Origin: Leptospira wolffii serovar Khorat str. Khorat-H2
GTDB lineage: Bacteria; Spirochaetota; Leptospiria; Leptospirales; Leptospiraceae
DNA length: 64,000 nt
Direction: 5' to 3'
Assembly: GCF_000306115.2 (NCBI RefSeq)
Contig: NZ_AKWX02000007.1
Span: forward strand, 906,001 to 970,000
A program made the position numbers and the translations under genes. The notes under the pieces were generated by a model, which was not told where the DNA came from, made no database searches, and saw nothing but the letters and a program-made list of their open reading frames with translations. This document shows positions 29,169 to 39,167 of this stretch, one piece after another; position 1 is the first letter of the stretch, and the number at the start of each line of letters is the position of its first letter.

Positions 29169-30730
29169 ACCTTCAAGACCTCTTCCAGAGTTTTAACGAA
29201 TTTCTTATGAACGGAATTTACATCCTTAGGCAATTCCAAATTCTTCGCTAACTCCAGAAGCAGATCGGGTTCTATCACTTTTCCTTCGAACCACTGGCCG
29301 GTCATTTCTCCTGCGATTTTAAGAACGGAGGATAAGTCTAGGATTCCTTTTTCCACCATGACAAGCGCAAATCCCAAAGCACCTTCGGTGGGAATATAAG
29401 GACGAATCCCTTCCGTTTTCCAAGGATCTAGACCGTGAGGAAGAGCGCTCTGCACATTCCATTTCATTTCTTCCGAAGAAGGCCCCAATTGGGCTTTGTT
29501 CACGAGTACGAGCTCCACAGGATTCAAATCCCCGTGGATCCTACGATTTTCTTCCGCAAGTTCCCGGATCAATTTGGCGTTGTCTCTAGTGATTGCGTCT
29601 CTTCCCAAAAAATTCAATCTGTATAGAAAATCCTCCAATTCTTTTCCTTGGAGAGCCCCCGTAAGAATGAATTGGTAAAGTAGAAAGATAAGATAATCAC
29701 TCTCCGAATTGTCCCCGAGGAGAATCTCTTTCGAACCTGTGGGAAGATAAATTCTATCCCGAAGTAGAATGGTAAGTTTATAAGCCAATTGGTCGAATAG
29801 ACTCTGAAAAGAAGAGCCCGCAAATTTTCGAACTCTTTCCAAGGCTCCCCAAAGTCCGTCGGTTAGAAATCTTGTGGGATGAGAGAGTGTGTCCCAAAAC
29901 TTATCCACCATCCCTTTGATGGTTCCTTCCAGATACTTTAGATGGAGGGATTCCGTTTTGATTCCTTGCAGACGAAACGTGGAGAGAAGGGTTCTGCGGA
30001 AGAAATGGGGACTCGCGGAAATAAAACAAAGAGGAGAATCCTCCGTGCTATCCCTGAGTTCGTGTACCAAGGCAGGCATGCCGGGTAAGGGCAATTTCTG
30101 CTCTGGCGTTTCGAATAATGTGGAAATCTTTCCCTTATTGGAATGGATATCTGTGGCAAGATAGGTTTGGTCAATATCGGAAGTCGTCACCCAACCTTCG
30201 TATTCTTCGGAAAGAATACGAAGAGCTCCTTTACCGATCAAACTATCCGTGACAAGCTCGTGCTTTCCGGGAGTGTTCAGATACGCTAAATCTTTTCCGA
30301 ACTGCCTGTAAGAATCCGGCTTCAAAAAATGAATATGAAATAGATAATTTCCCGGCTTGAGAGGAAAGGTGAATTCATGAAAGAAAAAACCGCTTTCATC
30401 GCCTCGGATCTCGGGGGAAGTATGTAGTACCTTTCCGGACTCGTCCAGGATCTCTGCAAGTAGGATCGGCTTCCGAACCGATTCCAAGGAGTAATCCAGA
30501 AAAGGGGTGATCTCCTTTTCCTGCCCCTCATACAAGCCCGTAAGAAGATTCCACTTGGAAGGATCCGTCATCTCTTCGGTGATTCCTATATCCACAACCT
30601 GGCCTCGGATATAGTAACGATTTTCTCTACCCAGGGTTCCGCCGCAAATGGCAGCCCTGCGTTTTTCTGTGTTCCTAGAAACCTTGCGCTCCGCTTCTTC
30701 TGTCACAACTCTTCCGGGATCCTTTTTCAA
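29165..30730 (-). CDS. APP1-like (DUF2183) phosphatase-domain protein
   Basis: A 521-residue protein with the catalytic domain of the phosphatidate phosphatase APP1 family (DUF2183). The key acidic motif is TTSDIDQTYLAT near residue 178, followed by CFISASPHFF near 229. The N-terminal part (50-160) is beta-rich. The C-terminal 200 residues are helical and not recognised. The enzyme may act on phosphatidic acid, but that is family knowledge, not shown here. The called start is a TTG at 30730 without a clear ribosome binding site. Confidence 0.8.
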
Positions 30731-30820
30731 AATTTGGGAAAGGAAAACTCTAACACGGGGTCCCTAAAGGGAAAGCAAAAATCGAATTTCTTTGTTTTCG
30801 CCCCGAAGCATCCGTCTAGG

Positions 30821-31147
30821 ATGGTATCTAGGATGCCGAGGGGGAGAGATTCTAGCGGTTCTAAGAAAGGTCCAAGAAGGATCTATATCCGCAAACTACG
30901 CTACGAAGAGGCCTATCGCATTCTGGACCGTGAAATTCAGGACGCTTTCCTAAAAGGAGAGACCCTGGTCGAGGTGATTCACGGCATAGGAGAGGGGGTT
31001 CTTAGAAAAATGACCGAGGATTATATCGGAGCCAATTCTTTTCTGAAAATCCTGGAAGATGCCGGTCTGAATATAGGAAACCCAGGATCGACTCTCATAG
31101 AAATCATGGGACCCTCGGCTGCGGACTTAAAGAAATACTTAAAATGA
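30821..31147 (+). CDS. Smr-domain protein
   Basis: A small protein of about 108 residues made almost entirely of an Smr domain, the nuclease-like domain also found at the C-terminus of MutS2. The markers are LRYEEAYRILDREI and VIHGIGEGVLRK (the HGxG motif). The ATG at 30821 or 30833 is preferred; a TTG at 30734 would add an unlikely basic extension and overlap the divergent gene region. The stop overlaps the cimA start as ATGA. Confidence 0.85.
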   Translation: MVSRMPRGRDSSGSKKGPRRIYIRKLRYEEAYRILDREIQDAFLKGETLVEVIHGIGEGVLRKMTEDYIGANSFLKILEDAGLNIGNPGSTLIEIMGPSAADLKKYLK

Positions 31148-32697
31148 CGACGGAACAGAGAAAAGCCATCCAGATACTCGACGTAACTCTCCGGGACGGG
31201 GAGCAAACCCGAGGTGTGAGTTTCTCCGCTTCGGAAAAATTGAATATAGCTAAATTCCTACTCCAAAATCTGAAAGTGGATCGGGTCGAAATCGCCTCGG
31301 CCCGAGTTTCCCAGGGAGAATTGGAAAGCGTACGTAAAATCATGGAATGGGCGGACTCCGAAAACGTAGGAGATCGAATCGAAATTCTAGGTTTCGTGGA
31401 CTCCAATCGCAGCGTGGATTGGATCCTTGCCGCGGGTGCAAGAACTTTGAATCTTCTTACCAAAGGCTCCCTCAAACATTTGGAGGGGCAGCTTAAGAAA
31501 ACTCCATCGGAGCATTTTGCGGAAGTATCGGAAACGATTCATTACGCCAAAAAGAACGGCTTAAACGTAAATATCTATCTGGAAGATTGGTCCAACGGTT
31601 ATCTGAATAGCAAAGACTATGTATTGGATTTCGTGGATCATCTTTCCAAAGAGCCAGTGGGAAAAATATTCCTACCGGACACATTAGGAGTTCTTTCTCC
31701 CGACGAAACTTTCGAAGGAGTCAACACTCTCGTAAAAAGACATCCCGGAGCTCATTTCGAATTCCACGGTCATAATGATTACGATCTTTCCGTAGCCAAT
31801 TGCATTTTTGCGGTCAAAGCGGGAGCAAAAGGTGTTCACGTTAGCGTAAATGGATTGGGAGAAAGAGCCGGTAATTCTCCGTTGGAGGCCGTGGTAACCG
31901 CGCTACACGATAAAGCCGGCATCCGAACTCTTGTGGATGAGAAATGCATTACGGAAGCAAGCCGCTTAGTAGAGACATTCAGCGGAAAAAGAATCTCAGC
32001 CAATCGTCCGGTTGTGGGCGAAGACGTATTCACTCAAACTGCGGGTGTTCATGCCGACGGTGATAAAAAAGGAAATCTATACGCAAATCCCATTCTTCCG
32101 GAACGTTTCGGAAGAAAGAGAAGTTACGCTCTGGGTAAACTCGCAGGAAAAGCGAGTATATCGGAAAACCTGAAGCAACTCGGGATGGTTCTTTCTCCCG
32201 AGATAGAGAGAAAGGTTTTGGAAAAGGTCATAGAGATGGGAGACCAAAACAAAACCATCACCCCCGAGGATCTTCCCTTTTTGATCGCGGACGTTTCCGG
32301 AGCGGCAACGGAACAGGCTCTGAAAATCGTAGGTTGCAAAATCGATTCCGGACTAGGAATCCGTCCTAAGGCAATCGTGGAATTGGAATGGAAGGGCAAA
32401 AAATTCTCCGCAGAAGGAGAAGGGGACGGAGGCTACGACGCCTTCATGGTGGCTCTCTCAAGCATCGGCTCCCAAGCAGGATTCACCATTCCTAGGCTCG
32501 TGGACTACGAGGTGAGGATTCCTCCCGGAGGAAAGACCGACGCACTTGTGGAGACCATGATCACCTGGAATAAGACCCAGGAAAATCACGAAGAAGAGAA
32601 CTTCAAAACCATCGGCGTGCATTGCGATCAAACCATCGCTGCGGTCCTCGCTACTGAAAAAATGCTGAACCTAGTTCTCCAAAAATGGCACAACTGA
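31144..32697 (+). CDS. cimA: (R)-citramalate synthase
   Basis: Condenses pyruvate and acetyl-CoA to (R)-citramalate, the first step of the threonine-independent isoleucine route known from Leptospira. The catalytic Arg17-Asp18 lie in LRDGEQ, and the metal site in FHGHNDYD. The residues that select pyruvate in the L. interrogans enzyme (Leu81, Leu104, Tyr144 there) are conserved as Leu82, Leu105 and Tyr145. A linker domain follows (RKSYALGKLAGK region), then a C-terminal regulatory domain that binds isoleucine in relatives. This pocket separates it from 2-isopropylmalate synthase. It overlaps pth by 13 bp. Confidence 0.95.
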   Translation: MTTEQRKAIQILDVTLRDGEQTRGVSFSASEKLNIAKFLLQNLKVDRVEIASARVSQGELESVRKIMEWADSENVGDRIEILGFVDSNRSVDWILAAGARTLNLLTKGSLKHLEGQLKKTPSEHFAEVSETIHYAKKNGLNVNIYLEDWSNGYLNSKDYVLDFVDHLSKEPVGKIFLPDTLGVLSPDETFEGVNTLVKRHPGAHFEFHGHNDYDLSVANCIFAVKAGAKGVHVSVNGLGERAGNSPLEAVVTALHDKAGIRTLVDEKCITEASRLVETFSGKRISANRPVVGEDVFTQTAGVHADGDKKGNLYANPILPERFGRKRSYALGKLAGKASISENLKQLGMVLSPEIERKVLEKVIEMGDQNKTITPEDLPFLIADVSGAATEQALKIVGCKIDSGLGIRPKAIVELEWKGKKFSAEGEGDGGYDAFMVALSSIGSQAGFTIPRLVDYEVRIPPGGKTDALVETMITWNKTQENHEEENFKTIGVHCDQTIAAVLATEKMLNLVLQKWHN

Positions 32698-33254
32698 AAT
32701 TATTATTAGTGGGCCTTGGAAATCCGGGCCGCCAGTACGAAAAGAACAGGCATAATGTGGGTTTCCTTCTCCTGGACGATCTGGCTAAGGATTGGGACGT
32801 ATCCTATTCTTCTTCCACCAAGGAATCAAAAGGAAAAATAGATCGCAATGGAATCACATTCCATTTTCTAAAGCCCTTGGAATATATGAATCTTTCGGGG
32901 AGAGCCGTCGCAGAACTCGCTAGAAAAAACGGAATCCCTCCGGAAAACATTTTAGTCATTCACGACGAAGTCGACTTCCCATTCTCCAAACTCAAATTCA
33001 AGCAAAGCGGGGGACACGGGGGCCATAACGGACTTAAAGACATCATCGAAAAATTAGGTTCCCCCGATTTCTTCCGCCTTCGTTTCGGAGTGGGAAAACC
33101 GGGTGATAGCGCTCTCACCTCGGGACATGTTCTATCCAATTTCCGTAAAGAGGAGATGGAACAGATGCCGGAACTCTTCCTTGCGGCTAAACAAAAAATC
33201 TCGGATTGGGTCCGGGAAAGAGAGATCCTTTTTTCGAAAGCCTCCGATAAGTAA
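32685..33254 (+). CDS. pth: Peptidyl-tRNA hydrolase
   Basis: Releases tRNA from peptidyl-tRNA that has dropped off the ribosome. It has GLGNPGRQYEKNRHNVGF near the start with the catalytic His, and the later motifs KPLEYMNLSG, VIHDEVDFP and GGHGGHNGLKDI. Length of 189 residues is normal. The start lies inside the last codons of cimA. Confidence 0.97.
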   Translation: MAQLKLLLVGLGNPGRQYEKNRHNVGFLLLDDLAKDWDVSYSSSTKESKGKIDRNGITFHFLKPLEYMNLSGRAVAELARKNGIPPENILVIHDEVDFPFSKLKFKQSGGHGGHNGLKDIIEKLGSPDFFRLRFGVGKPGDSALTSGHVLSNFRKEEMEQMPELFLAAKQKISDWVREREILFSKASDK

Positions 33255-33258
33255 AGTA

Positions 33259-33297
33259 TCCCGAAAGCCTTTGCCGAATCGGGAGAATTGCTTTCGG
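33259..33297 (+). promoter_or_regulatory. Alternative hairpins in the xerC leader
   Basis: Two inverted repeats share bases and exclude each other. TCCCGA (33259-33264) can pair with TCGGGA (33279-33284), or CCGAAAGC (33261-33268) can pair with GCTTTCGG (33290-33297). The second pairing takes up the first two bases of the GGAG (33296-33299) that serves the xerC TTG start. Chance pairing cannot be excluded. Confidence 0.35.
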
Positions 33298-33307
33298 AGA
33301 CACCAGT

Positions 33308-34255
33308 TTGAGCGAATACGCCGTCAAGATTCCGACCTTCGAATCGGAGACCTTAAATTACGCAGCGAACCGGTTCTACGAATACCTGCGGGTGGAAAAG
33401 AATTATACCCAGAACACACTCAATGCGTATCTTCTGGATTTAAAATCATTCTTCGAATTCTGCCAAAAGGAACAGATCCAAATCTACGAATTAGAATCCG
33501 TCGACGTTCGTTCTTATTTCGCATATCTATCCCAAAACCAAGGACTCGACAGAAGAACCCAGAGCCGTAAACTTTCGAGTCTTCGCACCTTCTACAAGGT
33601 TCTCTTAAAAGACAATCTGGTTCCGGGAAATCCGATCCTTTCCGTTAGCTTCCCTAAAACCAGAAAGCAGGTCCCTAAGAATTTCAGAATAGAGGAAACG
33701 GAAAGCATACTGGATTTCGAAAACGAAAACGCATCCGAAATCCTAAACCTAAGAGACAAAGCGATTATAGAGGTATTGTATTCCACAGGACTTCGAGTAT
33801 TCGAATTAGTGGATGCAAGTCTGACTCAATTATCCGCCGACCATACGATCTTAAAAGTAATGGGTAAGCGTAGAAAAGAAAGGTTCGTATACCTGGGAAA
33901 AGAAGCCGTAGATTGCTTAAAAGAGTATCTGGAATCCAGACCTCGCTTCCGCCCGAAATGCGATGAAATTTTTCTGAATCAAAAGGGAAATAAACTGACG
34001 ACGAGAGGGGTCCGTTATATCTTGAACGAGAGAAGAAAGCGGATGGGATGGGACAAACCCATTACTCCCCATAAATTCCGTCACACGTTCGCAACGGATC
34101 TACTCGACGCAGGCGCGGATATTCGTGCCGTCCAGGAGCTTTTGGGCCATTCCTCTCTTTCCACCACCCAGGTGTATCTGAGCGTAAGCAAGGAAAAGAT
34201 AAAAGAGGTCTACCGAAAGGCTCACCCGCATGCAAGACTCGATAAATCCAAGTAA
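33308..34255 (+). CDS. xerC: Tyrosine recombinase XerC/XerD-like
   Basis: Site-specific recombinase expected to resolve chromosome dimers. An N-terminal SAM-like core-binding domain spans about residues 15-105. The catalytic domain has all expected residues: Arg in STGLRVFEL, Lys in [15 protein letters not shown], the His of LLGHSS and the nucleophile Tyr in VYL. The TTG start at 33308 has GGAG 8 bp upstream. It is followed directly by hslV and hslU, the same order as codV-clpQ-clpY in Bacillus, which favours a housekeeping XerC over a phage integrase. Confidence 0.92.
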   Translation: MSEYAVKIPTFESETLNYAANRFYEYLRVEKNYTQNTLNAYLLDLKSFFEFCQKEQIQIYELESVDVRSYFAYLSQNQGLDRRTQSRKLSSLRTFYKVLLKDNLVPGNPILSVSFPKTRKQVPKNFRIEETESILDFENENASEILNLRDKAIIEVLYSTGLRVFELVDASLTQLSADHTILKVMGKRRKERFVYLGKEAVDCLKEYLESRPRFRPKCDEIFLNQKGNKLTTRGVRYILNERRKRMGWDKPITPHKFRHTFATDLLDAGADIRAVQELLGHSSLSTTQVYLSVSKEKIKEVYRKAHPHARLDKSK

Positions 34256-34787
34256 AATCCACGCGACTACGATTCTCTGCGTTCGCAGAAACGGCAAGGT
34301 GGCCATTGCGGGAGACGGACAAGTCTCCTTCGGAAACACCGTAATGAAAAATAACGCGCGTAAGGTACGTAAATTATACAATGACCGGATCGTTTCCGGA
34401 TTCGCGGGTTCCGCTGCGGACGCATTCACTCTATTCGAACTATTCGAAAAAAAAGTACACGAATTCGGAGGCAGTCTTTCTCGTAGCGCGGTCGAATTGG
34501 CAAGAGAATGGAGAACGGACCGCATGCTCCGAAGACTGGAAGCAATGCTCATAGTCGCAGATAAGGACGAATCTTTTCTAGTTTCCGGAACCGGGGACGT
34601 GATTTCTCCGGACGACGGAATTCTTGCCATCGGATCCGGCGGAAATTACGCTCTTTCTGCAGCTAGGGCCTTATTCCACCACACCCAATTAGAACCTTCC
34701 GAAATCGTCAAACAAGCCATGGATATCGCCGCCGATATCTGTATTTATACGAATCATAATATCATCGTGGAGGAAATCACCCCATGA
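34230..34787 (+). CDS. hslV: ATP-dependent protease peptidase subunit HslV
   Basis: Proteolytic core of the HslUV protease. A short propeptide is followed by [10 protein letters not shown], where the mature N-terminal Thr (residue 13) is the nucleophile. [13 protein letters not shown] and the [14 protein letters not shown] segment are family-typical. The 185-residue length is normal. It overlaps xerC by 26 bp and hslU by 4 bp. Confidence 0.97.
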   Translation: MQDSINPSKIHATTILCVRRNGKVAIAGDGQVSFGNTVMKNNARKVRKLYNDRIVSGFAGSAADAFTLFELFEKKVHEFGGSLSRSAVELAREWRTDRMLRRLEAMLIVADKDESFLVSGTGDVISPDDGILAIGSGGNYALSAARALFHHTQLEPSEIVKQAMDIAADICIYTNHNIIVEEITP

Positions 34788-36232
34788 GCGATCTCTTCCC
34801 GATCCCGTCCGAAAAAGAAGAATCCAAAATAGGAGACGACGAGCTCACTCCTAGACAAATCGTATCCAAGTTAGACGAGCATATCATCGGGCAGAAGAAT
34901 GCGAAACGGGCCGTTGCCGTCGCGCTTAGAAACCGTACTCGAAGAAGAAAACTCGATCCGGAACTCAGAGAAGAAATCTATCCTAAAAATATCATCATGA
35001 TCGGACCCACCGGAGTGGGAAAAACCGAAATCGCCAGAAGACTCTCCAAACTTTGCGGGGCTCCTTTCCTAAAAGTGGAAAGTACCAAATTCACCGAAGT
35101 GGGTTATGTGGGTCGGGATGTGGAAAGCATCATCCGAGATCTGGCTATGGTTTCCCTGAATCTAGTAAAGCAGGAATTCCGAAAAGAGGTGGAAGGCAAG
35201 GCCAAAGAAAGAGCCGAAGAGGCGTTATTAGATATACTATTGCCTTTTCCTTCTAAGACGACTTCCATTGCGGATCCTCATCCTCCTTCCATAGGCTTCT
35301 CTACGAACGTCGACGAAGATGAGAGAGAAAAACGTTTCTTAGAAACCAGAGAAACCATGCGAAAGAAACTAAAGTCGGGAAAATTGGACGACCAGATCGT
35401 AGAGTTGGATCTCCCACAGGCAGGTCCCCAAGGTTTGCCCATGCTGCAAGTATTCGGTGCGGGAAACATGGAGGATTTGGATAATCATATCCAAAACGTA
35501 CTAGGTGATCTCATGCCCAAAAAGCAGAAGAAGAGAAAACTCCCGATCCAAGAAGCCTTAAAGGTTCTGGAAGAATCCGAAGCGGAAAAACTTCTAGATC
35601 CGGACAAATTGCAAAGGGAAGCCCAGAAGAGAGTGGAAGAGATGGGCATCGTATTCCTAGATGAAATCGATAAGATTGCGAGTAAGGAAGGAAGAGCGGG
35701 GGCAGACGTTTCCAGAGAAGGGGTCCAAAGAGATCTATTGCCTATCGTAGAAGGCGCGACCGTAAACACGAAGATCGGCCCCATCGTAACGGATCATATT
35801 CTATTCATCGCTGCGGGTGCATTCCATATGTCCAAACCTTCGGATTTAATCCCCGAGTTGCAGGGACGTTTTCCGATCCGAGTGGAACTGGAAAAATTGT
35901 CCATGGACGATTTTGAGAAAATTCTCACAGCCCCTAGATCCTCTCTAGTCAAACAATACCAGGCACTTCTCGCAACGGACGGGATCCAGGTGGAATTCAC
36001 TTCCGACGGAATCCGGGAAATCGCAAAAATCGCCTACGAGATGAACGAGAAGCACGAGAATATCGGAGCAAGAAGACTCAACACCATCATGGAAAGACTC
36101 TTGGAAGATGTGAGTTTCGAAGGACCGGATCTACCCGAGAACCAAAGATCCCTCAAGATCGATCAAAAAACCGTGGAATCCAAACTGAAGGGAATCGTAG
36201 AAGATAAGGACCTGAGTCGTTATATTCTATAG
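34784..36232 (+). CDS. hslU: ATP-dependent protease ATPase subunit HslU
   Basis: AAA+ unfoldase that feeds substrates to HslV. Walker A is GPTGVGKTE and Walker B is [10 protein letters not shown]; the pore loop region GYVGRDVES follows Walker A. The inserted I-domain lies at about residues 130-270. The C-terminus ends in the Leu-type tail RYIL that docks into HslV. The sensor motifs around GRFPIR and [10 protein letters not shown] are intact. Confidence 0.97.
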   Translation: MSDLFPIPSEKEESKIGDDELTPRQIVSKLDEHIIGQKNAKRAVAVALRNRTRRRKLDPELREEIYPKNIIMIGPTGVGKTEIARRLSKLCGAPFLKVESTKFTEVGYVGRDVESIIRDLAMVSLNLVKQEFRKEVEGKAKERAEEALLDILLPFPSKTTSIADPHPPSIGFSTNVDEDEREKRFLETRETMRKKLKSGKLDDQIVELDLPQAGPQGLPMLQVFGAGNMEDLDNHIQNVLGDLMPKKQKKRKLPIQEALKVLEESEAEKLLDPDKLQREAQKRVEEMGIVFLDEIDKIASKEGRAGADVSREGVQRDLLPIVEGATVNTKIGPIVTDHILFIAAGAFHMSKPSDLIPELQGRFPIRVELEKLSMDDFEKILTAPRSSLVKQYQALLATDGIQVEFTSDGIREIAKIAYEMNEKHENIGARRLNTIMERLLEDVSFEGPDLPENQRSLKIDQKTVESKLKGIVEDKDLSRYIL

Positions 36233-36281
36233 TTTAGTCTCGGTAAGTCAAAAACTTACAAAATCATAGGGATAGCAGTTT

Positions 36282-36941
36282 TTGAGATATCTCGTTTCAT
36301 TTATAACATTTTTCTTAATCCTGATCCTACTTTCCATTTTCAGCACGCTGATCATAGAAATGTATATCGGCCATGAGCTTTCGGATCGAGATTTGGAAAG
36401 TGTTAGAATGACATTATTATCTTTGATCGAGTTATCCTTCTCTTTTCTACTAACAAGATTCCTTGTAAAGAAAGGCTACTTGCCGTTCATCAAAAAAGAG
36501 GAAAAAGAGAATCTCATTCCGGACAAAAAAGATTTCGGACAGATATCGGCTTCCTTATTACGTCGTTATCTCGCATTTCAATTCGATACGATATTTCTAC
36601 TGCTTCTACTGTTTGCGTGCGCTCGATTGATAACATTATTTGAAGCCGAATCGCAATTTCTACAGGCGCTACTATTACTTCCTCTTTATCTCTATGACGC
36701 TCTATTCGTTTATTTTTTCGGAGCCACCCCTGGCCATTATCTTGCAGGTCTAAGAGTGGTCTCGGCATCGGGTTCAAAATTAACTTTGGTAAATTGCTGT
36801 TTGCGATCTTGGCTTAAATTTGCCCTATGGATATTTTTCTGGATCGCTTTCATCGGGAAACGAAAACAAATGCCGCAGGATTACCTCACTTCGACCTACG
36901 TCGTATATTCGAAAAAAATAAAAGATATTTCAATCGAATGA
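36282..36941 (+). CDS. RDD-family membrane protein
   Basis: A 219-residue protein with an N-terminal pair of hydrophobic segments and an RDD domain at about 85-210, recognised by LLRRYLAFQFDT and the GATPGHYLAGLRV loop. RDD proteins have no firm general function. The TTG at 36282 has AGGGA about 9 bp upstream. It follows hslU by 49 bp and may share its transcript. Confidence 0.8.
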   Translation: MRYLVSFITFFLILILLSIFSTLIIEMYIGHELSDRDLESVRMTLLSLIELSFSFLLTRFLVKKGYLPFIKKEEKENLIPDKKDFGQISASLLRRYLAFQFDTIFLLLLLFACARLITLFEAESQFLQALLLLPLYLYDALFVYFFGATPGHYLAGLRVVSASGSKLTLVNCCLRSWLKFALWIFFWIAFIGKRKQMPQDYLTSTYVVYSKKIKDISIE

Positions 36942-37037
36942 GGCAAGCGGATGCAAATCTTGTGAAGATTACGGTTCCTTTACTGAGACGAGCGGATGCG
37001 AGTCTTATATCGAAGGAAGCCGAATCCAAAAATTCAG

Positions 37038-37076
37038 CCCTTTAATGATTTATACTCCGCATAAATCATTAAAGGG
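37038..37076. repeat. Perfect 16-bp inverted repeat
   Basis: CCCTTTAATGATTTAT at 37038-37053 is the exact reverse complement of 37061-37076, with a 7-base loop. It lies in the gap between two convergent genes. Just after it, GGTCGGTC occurs twice (37080-37102 region). The stem is AT-rich and has no T-run, so it is either an unusual terminator, an operator or a remnant of a mobile element. Confidence 0.7.
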
Positions 37077-37118
37077 ACCGGTCGGTCACAAGGTCGGTCT
37101 GATGTCCGTAAGAGAGTA

Positions 37119-37952
37119 TTAAAAAGCCATTTCTCGTAGAGCGCTTAAAGGATATCTCATGTAGACAGTAGTGGTCCTACTTCCGGAAGTGATGGTAAGT
37201 AGGTCCAAAGGATTCAGCCCCATGGTATAATAGCCTTCGTCGATCATTGCGATTCCGAAACCGGCGCTTTCCTTCTCATCCAAGAATTCGGGACGAAAGA
37301 AATCCGCAGAATTTCCCTGGTCGAATAATTGCTTATGACGAACACGAGATTCTTCTATTCTACCGAAATCCATATTATGAATCGGAGAATCGTTCCGGAT
37401 CCGGAAATTCAGCTCGTCGTTCGTGATTCGAATCTTGACCGAGATTCTCATCCTATTCTTCTTAAGCTTAAAGCGGATATCGGATAAGAATTCCCTTTCT
37501 TCGGATTTTAGGATTAGCTTCTTAGCTCGAATCTTATCTTCGAGTTGCAGGATATTCTGCACCTGGCGCTTGATCTTTTCGGGAACCACGTATCTTTGCA
37601 TGGCGTCCCTAAGAGGAGAAGTGTCCATGATGATTTCCAGAAGCTCTTCGGCTTCTTCTTGGGAATCGCCTAGATTCGCGATTTTCTTCAGGAGCTCGTC
37701 TCGAAAGATGATATGACGAATATTACCTTTGATTGAGTTTAATAGGGCTTCCATCAATCCGCTGAATAAATGAAAAGCAGCCAAAGGATTGGCTCCTATC
37801 TCTTCCAAGAGTCCGTTTACAAGCTCGGAAAGAATATCCCGAGTCGGTTTCGTTAGGCCTTTTAGCTCTAAGTGAAAAAACCTTCTCTTTTTGAGGTCTT
37901 CGATATTTTGGAGGATTTCAGCCCCTTTGAGGACAGATTTCGGGTTTGCCAT
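37119..37952 (-). CDS. Hypothetical protein, possibly ATPase-like
   Basis: From the ATG at 37952 a 277-residue soluble protein, mostly helical in the first 170 residues. The C-terminal third contains [16 protein letters not shown] and later [20 protein letters not shown], which resembles the layout of GHKL-type ATP-binding domains (N-box-like helix [10 protein letters not shown], then a G-rich loop). The likeness is weak and the canonical residues are not all present. An upstream start at 38006 would overlap the divergent gene region. No ribosome binding site is clear. Confidence 0.7.
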   Translation of the reverse strand: MANPKSVLKGAEILQNIEDLKKRRFFHLELKGLTKPTRDILSELVNGLLEEIGANPLAAFHLFSGLMEALLNSIKGNIRHIIFRDELLKKIANLGDSQEEAEELLEIIMDTSPLRDAMQRYVVPEKIKRQVQNILQLEDKIRAKKLILKSEEREFLSDIRFKLKKNRMRISVKIRITNDELNFRIRNDSPIHNMDFGRIEESRVRHKQLFDQGNSADFFRPEFLDEKESAGFGIAMIDEGYYTMGLNPLDLLTITSGSRTTTVYMRYPLSALREMAF

Positions 37953-38021
37953 AGGAGGGAACTTAGAAAATTTAGTACACGTTGGCGAGCCGATCCGATT
38001 CGGCAAGCTGGTTTTAGGAAG

Positions 38022-38282
38022 ATGGTACCAAAAACCGAAGATTTCGAACTCATAACTCCCGATCTAGGCGACACGGATAAGATCGAATTAGTAAGATGGA
38101 ACGTGCGACTTGGAGAGAAAATCCAGGAAGGACAAGAAGTCTGCGAACTCGTCACGGATAAAGCCTCCTTTCCCATGGAATCTCCCATTAACGGAACCTT
38201 ATCCAGAATCGATAAGGAAAAAGGCTCCGTGGTGAAAAAAGGTGAGGTGTTAGGCGCAATTGCGAGGGATACCTCCCAGTGA
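38022..38282 (+). CDS. Free-standing lipoyl/biotinyl attachment domain protein
   Basis: An 86-residue protein that is a single lipoyl-type domain. The attachment site is Lys47 in [13 protein letters not shown], with the usual P-x-x-G-T-L turn after it. It resembles the lipoyl domain of E2 acyltransferases, but no linker, E3-binding or catalytic domain is present, and no E1/E2/E3 gene is near. The ATG at 38022 is preferred because the frame upstream (from 37872) is antisense to the neighbouring gene. It overlaps the phosphoesterase gene by 4 bp. Confidence 0.8.
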   Translation: MVPKTEDFELITPDLGDTDKIELVRWNVRLGEKIQEGQEVCELVTDKASFPMESPINGTLSRIDKEKGSVVKKGEVLGAIARDTSQ

Positions 38283-39154
38283 AATTGGTCCATTTATCGG
38301 ACCTGCATTTTCCCGTTCCTCTTCCTATATCTAGTTTGAAGGGGAAAATGATTCCCGGTTATATCAACTACACCTTTCGGCGTAGAAAAAAATATCCGAT
38401 TCTTCTCTGGGATGCTATCCTTCGGAAAGTGGAAGAGATCCGACCGGATGCGGTAATCATTTCCGGGGACATTACAAACGTCTCCCATTGGAAGGAATAC
38501 GAGTACGCACTGGAATACCTCCGTCCATTGTTGGGCGACAAAACTTTTATGATTCCCGGAAATCATGATCGTTATACTATAAAGGCCGCCGGAAAGGAAG
38601 CGGAACCTCCTTATTACGAAAAATTCTTTTCCCCTTGGATGGGGGAAACCGTTGCCTCCGTTCCCGGCTATCTCCGTACAAAAAAAATAGGATCCCTGAC
38701 ACTGGTAGGCTGGGACTCTAATATGCCTCTCTTCATTCTTGACGCATTCGGATACGTTCAAAAGGAAATAGCCGAGGCCACCTTGCGGTATTTGGAAAAG
38801 GAAAAGATCCGGGATTATATCCTAGTCTGCCACCATCCAATCTGGAACCCGCCGGAAAACCAGGAAAGCTATAGTCATAAGATGAGAAATCGGGACGAAA
38901 TCGCAGAGCTTTTGCAGGCCAAGCCTCCCTTGGCCTATCTGCACGGACATGTTCATACGAACTGGGTCAAGGCTCCGGATCCGGAAAAACCTTACTACGT
39001 GATCAATTCCGCGTCCAGCACTCGAATTTTAGATACGAAACACCAAAGCGGATTCCATGTTTTGGATTACGACGGCAAATCCGTGTCCGTCCAGAGATAC
39101 GCCTTCTCTAACGACAAGAGAGAATTCATAGAATCGCAAACGATCTTATATTAA
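38279..39154 (+). CDS. Metallophosphoesterase
   Basis: A 291-residue calcineurin-like phosphoesterase. The five metal-binding motifs are present in order: HLSDLHF at the start, SGDITN near residue 62, GNHDR near 97, VCHHP near 185 and HGHVH near 221. The substrate cannot be told; relatives include cyclic-nucleotide and UDP-diacylglucosamine hydrolases. It sits between the lipoyl protein and mrp on the same strand. Confidence 0.92.
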   Translation: MKLVHLSDLHFPVPLPISSLKGKMIPGYINYTFRRRKKYPILLWDAILRKVEEIRPDAVIISGDITNVSHWKEYEYALEYLRPLLGDKTFMIPGNHDRYTIKAAGKEAEPPYYEKFFSPWMGETVASVPGYLRTKKIGSLTLVGWDSNMPLFILDAFGYVQKEIAEATLRYLEKEKIRDYILVCHHPIWNPPENQESYSHKMRNRDEIAELLQAKPPLAYLHGHVHTNWVKAPDPEKPYYVINSASSTRILDTKHQSGFHVLDYDGKSVSVQRYAFSNDKREFIESQTILY

Positions 39155-39167
39155 GAAAAGGGAAACA

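Noticed and set aside
33103..33570. A 155-codon frame across the end of pth and the start of xerC
   Set aside because: It overlaps two recognised genes in another frame and is Arg/Pro-rich like other shadow frames.
33308..34255. Phage or genomic-island integrase
   Set aside because: The recombinase precedes hslV and hslU as in other bacteria and there are no flanking attachment repeats or phage genes.
36827..37045. A 72-codon frame at the end of the RDD gene
   Set aside because: It overlaps the RDD gene and ends just at the inverted repeat; composition and lack of a start signal suggest chance.
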